Origin: Larix sibirica
Taxonomy: Eukaryota; Streptophyta; Pinopsida; Pinales; Pinaceae
DNA length: 16,706 bases
Reading direction: 5' to 3'
NCBI GenBank assembly: GCA_004151065.3
Contig: NWUY0300009485.1
Location: 123,868-140,573 of the forward strand
The notes below the pieces were generated by a model. It saw only the letters and a program-made list of their open reading frames with translations. It was not told where the DNA came from and ran no database searches. The translations under genes and the position numbers were made by a program. Of the stretch, positions 8,483 to 15,663 are shown one piece after another. Within the stretch, counting starts at the first letter, position 1. Every line of letters begins with the position of its first letter.

Positions 8483-9522
8483 TTGGAAGCTCTGAATAGG
8501 ACATCCAGAGATGGTATGTCGGTTATGAAGGGACACCCAATTGGTTCTCTTGGTGAGATTCAACCTGAACGTCGGCAATCCTTTATAGGTAAGCTCAAAC
8601 TCCATGCTCTTTCTATGTTAAACTCTTTATCTCCCTTGGACAAAGGCATTGTTAAGGCAATTGAAGAACAATATTGGTTGAACTCGTTAATTAGGGTTTC
8701 TACCTTGAACTCGAATGAACCTTGGGGGGTGAATTAGTCTATCACCAATATTTCAGGTGGGTTTGATGTGGGAGGGGTTTAGTTCAGGCACAAACTCTAA
8801 TTGTATTACCGTTCTGCATGACCCATCAGTCAAATTGGGTCACCTTGCTCCCAACCTGTCTGGTGTTTTAGTGGAGCCATACATTGATAACTTTGTTCGT
8901 CCTTCCCTAAATCCAGTGGGGGGGGTTTCCTCAGCTCTTACCCATGGCAGATGGGGTTTCTCATTCAAATAAGAATGATGGAGGCGGGTCATTATGGCCA
9001 TTGTTGGGTTCCAAGATACCCTTTGTTCAATCGCAAGCGGAGGGAGAAATCCCCTCCCAGTATTTTACCTTGCTAAATAGTTCGGGTCCTATTGATGACA
9101 CCCTGAACAATGTAGATTTGAGTGATGTCTATCAGGAAGAAGTGGGGGTATCCTCTCAAAAGGATAATGTCCATTATCCTCCTAGGGCGGTGGATTTGGA
9201 AAGGGGGACCTTAGGTGAAGTGCAAAATTCTCTGGATACTATGAGGAGATCCTCTTTGTTATCCTCTAAAGATGTTTGGATTAATAAACCAATGGCTGTA
9301 TTCTCAGCTAATCCTACCAAGGAAGGTGTGTCCTCGATTAACTCGATCCATTTTCAGAATGCAACCATCCGGAAAAAGAAGGGTCTTGGGGGGGCTAGGT
9401 CGAGATCTTCTATTACTAAAGGTTTGGAGGATCTCCCTTATGTACCATTGTCAATTAGGCTTCAAGGATCCTCTGATAGCTATCTGATTGCTTCCACCTT
9501 TTGGCCCCTTAGAGTCGAGTAG
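8483..9522 (+). pseudogene. LINE B ORF1 C-terminal region (includes a 192-codon open frame)
   Basis: Continuation of ORF1 up to the start of ORF2. Three open stretches follow each other in different frames: 8483-8737, 8757-8972 and 8944-9522. The last is 192 codons long, hydrophilic and Ser-rich, with a basic patch (RKKKGLGGARSRSS) near its end. It stops with TAG at 9520-9522, 20 bases before the ATG of ORF2. This layout and composition fit the poorly conserved C-terminus of a LINE ORF1 gag protein. No domain can be assigned, and the frame changes show that it is no longer one gene. It could be mistaken for a host gene if seen alone. Confidence 0.55.
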
Positions 9523-9542
9523 GCCACTTCCATAGTTGATAA

Positions 9543-10300
9543 ATGATTCTAGTCTCCTTTAATATTAGGGGGGGTGGGGGGATCTGATCAATTTTGTGCC
9601 CTCAAAAGGATTTTTAAGCAAATAAAACCTGATATGGTCTTGATCCAAGAAACACTTTGTCAAGCAAATAAAGCATGTGATATTTTCCTAAAATTATTTC
9701 CTGGCTGGGAATGCAATGCCATTGATGTGATTGGTCATTCAAGGAGATTGCTTGTCACCTGGAACCATTTGGTTGCTAACATGAAACCATTCCATTATGT
9801 CACGGGAATTATGATGGAAAGGAGACTTAGAGGAATAGAGGAGGAGGTGGTTATTCTTAACTTTATGGACCTTATGGAAATAGGCAAGATTTTTGGGTTT
9901 CAATGGGTACGAGTGGTCTCTTGAAGGCTCCATTTTTCATTATAGGGGGGGAGCTAAACTTGACCTTAATATCTAATAAATTTTAGGGTGCTACTGCCAA
10001 ATTAGACCACCTCTCGAGCCATTTTGTGCAATTTTTTCAAGATCATACTTAATTGATGTGGACCTTGTTACTATTACTCCAACTTGGAGAAACTTAAGAG
10101 TGGGGGAGTTTGCTTTATCCAAAAGGCTCGACAGATTTTCAATTTTGAAAGTTTGACGGAACTCTTATTCAAGTATAGATATTGGAACCATAGCTCGGGG
10201 ATTTTAGACCATGTCCCTATTTTTCTCCAAGTTGAGATGGATCCCAGCTTTGTGCATTCTCCCTTCAAATTTAATCCAGTCTAGTTGGAAGATGAGGACT
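9543..10300 (+). pseudogene. LINE B endonuclease (EEP/APE-type) remnant
   Basis: The N-terminus of ORF2 begins ATG at 9543 with MILVSFNIRGGGG, the conserved 'N-I-R-G' start of LINE endonucleases. The frame then shifts at a G-rich run (9568-9581), and the next frame continues ALKRIFKQIKPDMVLIQETL, which contains the catalytic 'Q-E-T' Glu. Further on, GGELN near 9943-9960 is the metal-binding 'GGDFN' motif with Asp changed to Glu, and LDHVPIFLQVE near 10208-10240 corresponds to 'SDHxPI', keeping the Asp-His pair. SPFKFNPV follows near 10260-10280, as expected. Multiple stops and at least three frameshifts inactivate it. LINE A has lost this domain entirely. Confidence 0.8.
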
Positions 10301-10339
10301 TTAACAAGTTAATGATAGATTTCTAGTTGACTTCTAAGT

Positions 10340-11700
10340 ATGGTTCACATGATACTTCCATGCACAACTTGTTGTGGAAGCTTAAAAATCTGAGAAAGTT
10401 AGTGCTCAATTGGGAAAAAAGGAAGAAAGCTAGTTTTAGAGCATAATTATTCTCAATTAAAGAGAAGATTAGTACCTTATTTTCTAGAAATACTAATGGG
10501 TGCTTCTCCTTATAGGAGAAGGAGACTATTGAGTTTGGAAGCAAGGAAAAGTAAAACCCTCTCTATTGAATTAGAGACCTGGAGGCAGAAAAGTAGAGCC
10601 ACCTGGATTAAACAAGGTGACTGTAATTCAAAATTCTTCCACAAGCATGCTAGCCACCGCAAGGTTGTGAATGCTATATGGGATTTGAAAATCGCTAGTG
10701 GGATTGAGTTTAGCTCTCAGGAATATTTGGAGGCGTGAGCTGTCAATCACTTTGGTGAAATATTTAAGAATCCGGGTGTACCCAATATTGAAGCTTAGAT
10801 ATAGGTCATTGAACAATTTCCAAGGTTTTTTTCAGAGGAAGAAGGGCTACAGATGGGCCAAGAGGTGACATTGGGGGAAATTGAGAAGATCCTGAGAAAC
10901 TTCTCTAGGGATAAAAGTCCAGGTCCAAATGGATGGACTATGGAATTTTCTTCCCACTTCTTTGACATTGTTGGTCAAGACACTTTGGATGTTGTGGAGG
11001 AATCTAGGACCAAAGGGTATGTGTCTAGGGGCTTGAACTCAAATTTTATTGCCCTTATACCCAAGTGCTCCAAGCCTGAGTCCTTCAATGATTATAGACC
11101 GATTTCACTTTACAATCTAGTGTATAAAATTATTGTAAAGGTTATTTCTAATAGATGAAGCCTATTCTGGCCAATAACATTTCTAAGGAGCAATTTGGAT
11201 TCATTTTAAATAGGAAAATCATGGATTCCGTAGGGGTGGCTCAAGAGTGTCTCTACTCAATTAAAATTAAGAATATTAAGGCCTTAATTTTAAAGATGGA
11301 CCTAAACAAGGCCTATGATAGAGTGGACTGGGTTTGCCTCAGGTTAGTACTCCTTCAAATTGCACTTCCCCTATTAGTGACAGATTGGACAATGTCCTGC
11401 ATCACCACTGCTTAGTTTATTGTTCTTAACAATGGATCCACTTCCAAGTTTTTTGGTAGCTCCAAAGGACTTAGGCAAGGATTCCCTTTATCTCCTCTGC
11501 TCTTTCTACTGGTGATAGAAGGCTTCAGTAGACTCATTGGTAAAGTCAAGCAAGAAAATAAGCTAGAAGGTATCAAGACTACTCAATCTCATAATATCAC
11601 CCACTTACTTTTTGTTGACGATGTCCTTTTGTTTGGGGAAGTTTTTGAAAAGGAATGGAGCATGTACAATAACATTGTTAAGCCTCTTTCTTTCTTGCTT
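10340..11700 (+). pseudogene. LINE B linker and reverse transcriptase remnant
   Basis: The linker (about 10496-10738) shows WRQKSRATWIKQGDCNSKFF followed by HKHASHRKVVNAIW. The RT core follows: SRDKSPGPNGW near 10905-10935, FIALIPKCSKPESFNDYRPI near 11045-11105, KPILANNISKEQFGF near 11160-11200, KMDLNKAYDRVDW (motif A) near 11295-11330, GLRQGFPLSPLLFLLV (motif B) near 11470-11515, and HLLFVDDVLLF (motif C) near 11600-11633. The catalytic aspartates of motifs A and C are intact. A one-base overlap shift occurs at 11155 (after ISNR), and a TAG near 11413 interrupts the segment between motifs A and B. The sequence breaks off after about 11700, before the thumb. Confidence 0.85.
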
Positions 11701-11724
11701 CAGGTATGGAAGTCAGTCTACTGA

Positions 11725-11850
11725 AATCTTGACTTATGACAACTTGATGAAGAAGGGATTTACTGGCCCTAACTTTTGCATTTTATGTAAATCTATTGAG
11801 GAGAACATAACTCATCTATTTGTGGAGTGTGTTTTTTGTCATGAGTTTTA
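11725..11850 (+). pseudogene. LINE B truncated zf-RVT domain
   Basis: The frame open from 11612 to 11851 passes abruptly into LTYDNLMKKGFTGPNFCILC and then EENITHLFVEC, which is the C-terminal half of a zf-RVT domain with spacing C-x2-C-x8-H-x4-C, the same as LINE A. The N-terminal half of the domain and the whole RT thumb and connection are missing, since FVDD of the RT lies only about 100 bp upstream. In LINE A the same interval is about 1.2 kb. A TAG follows at 11849-11851. Confidence 0.8.
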
Positions 11851-12079
11851 GGCCTGATTATTGAAAAATTGCAGATTAATTTTAGCCAGAATCGTCCCTC
11901 CCTAGAGGAAAACTTGGTATGCTGGTTTTCAGTTCATCCCTTTTACAAAATTCCGCCCTTTTTATCATGTGGGGTAATGGAGGGCCCATAATTCCTTGGT
12001 TTTTGAAGGTCACTATCAATCTCTAATACAAGTGGGCATTAAGTGTTTGAGTTTGTTTAGGGAATACTACAAAGCACCC

Positions 12080-12510
12080 TCAATGAAAAAGTCTCGATAC
12101 CTTGAGGCTCCTATCACCAGTCCAGACATGCCTTGTGGTTTTTTTTATGGTGCCTCCAACAATGAGATGTGTGGAGGGGGCATGATCCTTCAAATTGACT
12201 CGAATCATCTTTTTTTACTAAGGATGAGTACTGGTGCAGGGACAAACACCAAAGTTGAACTATCAGCTCTATGGGGTCTATTAACCTTTACCACTTGGAA
12301 AAATATAAAGGAGATTCAAGTATATGGTGACTGGGATTATTGTGGATTAGGCAAAAGGTACTTCCTCCCTCCAAGTTTCTATTATGGAACATTGGTGCAA
12401 CACTGTTGATTAGCAGTTTTAGTGGGTTCCACATTTCTCACATCTACATGGAACTTAATACTTTGGCGAACGAGCTCTCCAAGAAAGTTGTGTGCAATAC
12501 TGAAGGGCTT
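12080..12510 (+). pseudogene. LINE B RNase H domain remnant
   Basis: RNase H-like C-terminal domain. The open frame 11996-12409 reads CGFFYGASNNEMCGGGMIL, then GAGTNTKVELSALWGLLTF and IQVYGD. After a frame change the end of the domain is seen at about 12425-12510 as FHISHIYMELNTLANELSKK. The Glu of 'VELSALW' and the Asp of 'YGD' are kept. The first catalytic Asp of the usual F-D-G-A/S is a Tyr (F-Y-G-A-S), so the active site is broken. Comparison with LINE A shows a different pattern of lost residues, meaning the two copies decayed independently. Confidence 0.8.
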
Positions 12511-12553
12511 CTCCTTTATGAAGGGTTCTTTGATTTTGTTTTGATTAGCTTTG

Positions 12554-12627
12554 GCTCTCTTAAGTTGTATAAGCATCTTTTAGTGATTTTTTTGTCTCTC
12601 TTAAGTTGTTTTAGCATCTTTAATAAC
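12554..12627 (+). repeat. Short 40-bp tandem repeat at the end of LINE B coding region
   Basis: TCTCTTAAGTTGT followed by a 2-base variable part and AGCATCTTT occurs twice, with TTAAGTTGT at 12561 and at 12601 (period 40 bp). It covers the transition from the RNase H remnant to the 3' untranslated tail. Confidence 0.75.
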
Positions 12628-12810
12628 ATTTTGTAGTATTCTCAACTTAGCTGCTGAAATTGTAGATAAGGCTCTCTTTGTAGCTCTTTATAGAGTTGGT
12701 TCGATCTAACTTTGTGGTCCGGGTCTTAGACAAATTGGACAAATTGTAATAGCGTTTTAACTTTAATTCTGCTTGGATATCAAATTAATGGTTTTTTTAC
12801 AATTGGATAA
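12628..12810 (+). other. LINE B 3' untranslated tail
   Basis: Non-coding sequence after the last RNase H-derived frame. It includes ATTGTAATAGCG and ends in TATCAAATTAATGG followed by a T7 run, which is similar in character to the tails of plant LINEs. There is no long poly(A). It ends only about 200 bp from the stop codon of the glycosyltransferase gene on the opposite strand, so the LINE may contribute to that gene's 3' flank. Confidence 0.5.
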
Positions 12811-13014
12811 AAGTAGCACCATCAAACAACACTTTCATTTTGGGAAAACAAACATAGATCACATTACATTTTAGTTACCCAGCAAATGGGTCATGGGTCA
12901 CATGGTCAATAGCCATACAAAGGAAATAAAATCTTATGATTCGATCTATGCAACAACAAAAAAAAGCAAATTTGGGACTGAACGAGAAAGATACGCTGGA
13001 TAAACAACACAAGT

Positions 13015-14565
13015 CTAAGCCAGCTTGTATCCTAATATAAGCTCTCTTATCATGTCATCCACGTCGCAGACAGATGACCCTTTCTTCCCTCCATTTTCAT
13101 CTTCGCTCACAGCTTTCATGGCCGCTTCTCTTTTCTCCGCGGCTCTCTTTCTCATTTCATTGCCTTTCTCTTCCTTCATCACCATCCTTACTCTTCTCTC
13201 CACCGTCTCCCGTTTCAGCTCTCCTTGTTTTCCTCTCCACATCTCGATGCACACCCCCACGTCCTCCTCCAACGCCTTCGAATTCGCGAACTGGTCGGCT
13301 GACATGGGCCACCCGATGATGGGCACCCCTTGGCTCAGGCTTTCCAGCACCGAATTCCATCCACAATGGCTGAGGAAACCTCCGGTCGAAGGATGGGACA
13401 GAATCAGCAGCTGAGGCGCCCATTTTCTGATGAGCAACCCTCGATTATTTTCCTTCACTCGCTCTTCGAATCCCTCGGGTAAAAACTCAGCCGAGAACTC
13501 TGAATTCTCTGGGGCCTCCAGCGGCGGCCTGACAACCCAAATGAAATGTTGTTGGCTCGATTCAAGCCCTAGAGCCAGCTCCTTCATGTGTGACAAGGAT
13601 ATCAAATTCTGGCTTCCAAACGAAATGTAGAGCACTGTGGAGGGCGCCTGTGAATCGAGCCACTGCAAGCATGCCCTTGCAGATTCTGCCTCTGCCTGGT
13701 TGACCCGCAGTAGAAAATCCGAATCGAGCTTTGTATTTGAAGGAGATGAAGAGAGCAACGAAGAGGGTAGGATCGGCCCGACTGCCCAAACCGGCCTGCC
13801 GGTGGATCTTCTTATGTGTTGGAGACTGCTATGCTCCAGCTCTTCGAACGTATTATATATCGATCCCCAACTACGAACATTGCGAGATATCTGGCGATTG
13901 ATGAACAAGGGCCAGGGATCGGATCCTGTGGCCATTTTTATGACTGGGGGAAGCTGAGATCGCTGCAATGTAACGTGCGGCATGTCGGGCAGAACAAAGT
14001 CGTCGGCGTGGGTCTTGGTATGAGGCAGATGAGTCAAGAGGGAGTAATAGACGGAGGTGCCAAAAGCCCCTGAAGTGCAGAACTGAATCCTGGGAATTCC
14101 CAACCTGTTCCCCACGTCCAGCGTCCATCCCAAGAACATGTCGCTGATGATGCACAGCGGCAAGCGTCCGCCGTCTTCTTGAGAGATCCGGTGGATGAGA
14201 AGCTCGAAATGGGGTTCCAGAAGCTCCGAGGCTTCCATGAAACGAATGAAAAGACGGTAAGGAAGGGAGTCCGTGTTTTCTGTTTGAGGAGGAAGACCGT
14301 GGTCGGCGCTGGAGAAGGGCAGCTCCGCCAGGCGGATATCCAGATCGGCGCCAGCGGAATCGATCTTGGGTCTCAGGTTTCGGATGTTGAGAGGCGTACT
14401 GGCTATCGTGATGGCGAATCCGGTTCGTTTGGCAAGCAGCTTGGCGAACTCCAAGAAGGGGATAATGTGGCCCTGCGCCATGAATGGGAACATCACCACA
14501 TGGTGCTTGAACTCTCTGGTGCTGGTCGTCAAATTCTCAGCAGCGAAGGGCGTGGGAGAATCCAT
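13015..14565 (-). CDS. Family-1 UDP-glycosyltransferase (UGT92-like), intact and intronless
   Basis: Likely transfers a sugar, most often glucose from UDP-glucose, to a small lipophilic acceptor in the cytosol; the acceptor cannot be told from sequence. The protein has 516 residues, normal for plant UGTs (about 450-520). The N-terminal acceptor domain has HHVVMFPFMAQGHIIPFLEF (residues 21-40) with the expected catalytic His33, STPLNIRNLRPKI, and HGLPPQTENTD (89-99). Asp142 in SDMFLGW is the expected partner of His33. The C-terminal domain has YISFGSQ (313-319), FIWVVRPP (341-348) and a complete 44-residue PSPG box from Trp382 to Gln425, with HCGWNS at 400-405. Trp22 and Gln44 of the box are present, a pattern usually linked to UDP-glucose use. 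There is no signal peptide or membrane segment. The start is supported by an in-frame TGA 15 codons upstream (14610-14608) with no ATG between, and by a good context (G at -3, G at +4). UGT92 affinity is inferred from the N-terminal motifs. There are no frameshifts, unlike everything around it. Confidence 0.95.
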   Translation of the reverse strand: MDSPTPFAAENLTTSTREFKHHVVMFPFMAQGHIIPFLEFAKLLAKRTGFAITIASTPLNIRNLRPKIDSAGADLDIRLAELPFSSADHGLPPQTENTDSLPYRLFIRFMEASELLEPHFELLIHRISQEDGGRLPLCIISDMFLGWTLDVGNRLGIPRIQFCTSGAFGTSVYYSLLTHLPHTKTHADDFVLPDMPHVTLQRSQLPPVIKMATGSDPWPLFINRQISRNVRSWGSIYNTFEELEHSSLQHIRRSTGRPVWAVGPILPSSLLSSSPSNTKLDSDFLLRVNQAEAESARACLQWLDSQAPSTVLYISFGSQNLISLSHMKELALGLESSQQHFIWVVRPPLEAPENSEFSAEFLPEGFEERVKENNRGLLIRKWAPQLLILSHPSTGGFLSHCGWNSVLESLSQGVPIIGWPMSADQFANSKALEEDVGVCIEMWRGKQGELKRETVERRVRMVMKEEKGNEMRKRAAEKREAAMKAVSEDENGGKKGSSVCDVDDMIRELILGYKLA

Positions 14566-14650
14566 AGCGGATAGAAGATTTAGGCAGCGAAATGGCTTGA
14601 GAATCGGTCAGATACGCAGGCTGGAAGAGCTTGCAGCTCCTGCTCAATTA

Positions 14651-14746
14651 TCAGGAATTCACAAACCCAAGGAGAGAAATGGTAGCCGAATCGATGACGT
14701 GGTTACAAGAGATCGTGATGACGCAAATAACAAGCACAATACACAT
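14651..14746 (-). other. Possible upstream ORF in the UGT leader (31 codons)
   Basis: On the minus strand an ATG at 14746-14744 in good context (A at -3) opens a 31-codon frame ending in TGA at 14653-14651, about 85 bases before the UGT start codon and not overlapping it. The predicted peptide is hydrophobic (rich in Ile and Val). It would be in the mRNA only if transcription starts upstream of 14746, as the TATA candidate suggests. It could reduce translation of the UGT, but it may also be a chance frame. Confidence 0.35.
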
Positions 14747-14788
14747 TTTCTTTAACGTACTCTCACAAAGAAGTTTTGACTTAACTGC

Positions 14789-14794
14789 TATATA
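14789..14794 (-). promoter_or_regulatory. Candidate TATA box of the UGT gene
   Basis: Reading the minus strand, TTATATAGCAG contains TATATA at 14794-14789, about 225 bases upstream of the UGT ATG. A start site roughly 25-30 bases downstream would fall near 14762, giving a leader of about 200 bases. A second TATATAA-like motif lies at 14806-14812. In this AT-rich DNA such motifs arise often by chance, so the call is tentative. Confidence 0.35.
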
Positions 14795-14845
14795 ATTTTT
14801 ACTGTTATATAATTTTTATTTATTTTTTAAATCGTGTTTGAAATA

Positions 14846-15100
14846 CAATTGTTTGGTGTGTGATAACTGTCACTCAAATCGTCTCTCTTTTGGCGATAAA
14901 TTTTTCTTCTCATTATTTTTTTGGAATTTCGACAATATCTTAAAATGAACCTAAACTTTTAAGAACACAGCTCCATAACATAATTTCGTAGTAAATGAAA
15001 TAAAACTATGATTCTACTAATTTTTATAATCAAATCAAAGGAACAAATCCCTGGAAAAACAAGGCGATTTGAGTGTCAGTTATCCCACGCCCAATTGTTT
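14846..15100. mobile_element. MITE with 27-bp TIRs and 9-bp target-site duplication (MULE-type)
   Basis: A 237-bp non-autonomous DNA transposon occupies 14855-15091. Its left terminal inverted repeat (14855-14881) starts GGTGTGTGATAACTG, and its right end (15065-15091) is the inverted match ending CAGTTATCCCACGCC. The two 27-base ends agree at 24 positions. Both are flanked by a perfect 9-bp direct repeat, CAATTGTTT, at 14846-14854 and 15092-15100, which is the target-site duplication. Nine-base duplications are typical of Mutator-like elements, while hAT elements usually make 8. The interior is AT-rich and has no coding capacity. It inserted upstream of the UGT, with its proximal end about 60 bases from the candidate TATA box. 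Confidence 0.85.
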
Positions 15101-15191
15101 TACAAGTTGAGTGCGTTGTAATTGTTTTTCAATGCATATGTTTATGTGGGAATGAAGTTAGGATACACGGTCATGATTCTCGTGACGGGTT

Positions 15192-15220
15192 AAATTTGAT
15201 GGGCACCATGCATCAAATTT
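15192..15220. repeat. Small perfect hairpin
   Basis: AAATTTGATG at 15192-15201 is perfectly inverted as CATCAAATTT at 15211-15220, with a 9-base loop. It lies about 100 bases beyond the MITE. No flanking target duplication was seen, and its function, if any, is unknown. Confidence 0.6.
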
Positions 15221-15420
15221 GAAAATTTTGAAGGGTGGGTCCTATTTCACGTTGAAGGGATATGATATATTCAACACTTTAATGCTACCATGTTAAAATA
15301 AACTATTTATTTTATTTAAAAATATAATAATCTATTAAAATTTTATTGTATATTATATTAAAAGTAATGTAATTGAATTCCTCAATATAGTGACAAAATT
15401 TTGATCCTTCTACTTTATAT

Positions 15421-15496
15421 TTTTTAATAAACAATGTGCAGCTCAAATCACTTTATAGTTTTTAATAAGCAATGTGTAGCTCAAATAACTTAAAGA
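15421..15496. repeat. 38-bp tandem repeat, two copies
   Basis: TTTTTAATAAACAATGTGCA followed by GCTCAAATCACTTTA starts at 15421, and a close copy (AATAAGCAATGTGTAGCTCA) starts at 15459. The period is 38 bp and the copies differ at only a few bases. Intergenic, non-coding. Confidence 0.85.
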
Positions 15497-15555
15497 TGGA
15501 AAAAATTGTCATAAACATAAAAAATATCTAACAATATGAAGATTGAATTGACAAG

Positions 15556-15663
15556 TAATAAAATTTCTAATCAAAAAATCAAAGGTTGGATGAAAATGAA
15601 ATACAATATAATAAAATTTCTAATCAAAAAATCAAAGGTTGGATGAAAATGAAATACAATATA
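15556..15663. repeat. Perfect 53-bp tandem duplication
   Basis: Two identical adjacent copies of a 53-bp unit that begins TAATAAAATTTCTAATC (15556-15608 and 15609-15661); the match runs two bases further to 15663. No differences were found between the copies, so it is either a recent duplication or an assembly duplication. Non-coding. Confidence 0.9.

Larger units (their letters stand above)
7205..12810 (+). mobile_element. LINE B: nearly full-length but dead plant LINE
   Basis: A non-LTR retrotransposon on the plus strand with the complete order: leader (about 7205-7700), ORF1 with DUF4283-like region (7740-8410) and C-terminal part (to 9522), then ORF2 from ATG 9543 with endonuclease, linker, RT, zf-RVT and RNase H (to about 12510), and a 3' tail ending near a short T-rich run at about 12800. 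The base composition changes sharply at about 7205, taken as the left boundary. The total of about 5.6 kb is slightly short for a plant LINE because about 1.1 kb between RT and zf-RVT is missing. Both ORFs are split by frameshifts and stops. No target-site duplication or long poly(A) was found, so both ends are estimates. Confidence 0.85.

Noticed and set aside
2140-12810. Either LINE as an active element, or its RT as a domesticated gene
   Set aside because: Both copies have many stops and frameshifts, and key catalytic residues are replaced or domains deleted.
7190-12830. Target-site duplication flanking LINE B
   Set aside because: Sequences either side of the estimated ends were compared by eye and no convincing direct repeat was found; the ends are not exact enough.
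13025-14574. Many long open frames on the plus strand (for example 13025-13414, 13637-13957, 14179-14574) and other minus frames across the UGT
   Set aside because: They are shadows of the UGT coding sequence, which has full domain and motif support; none resembles a known protein.
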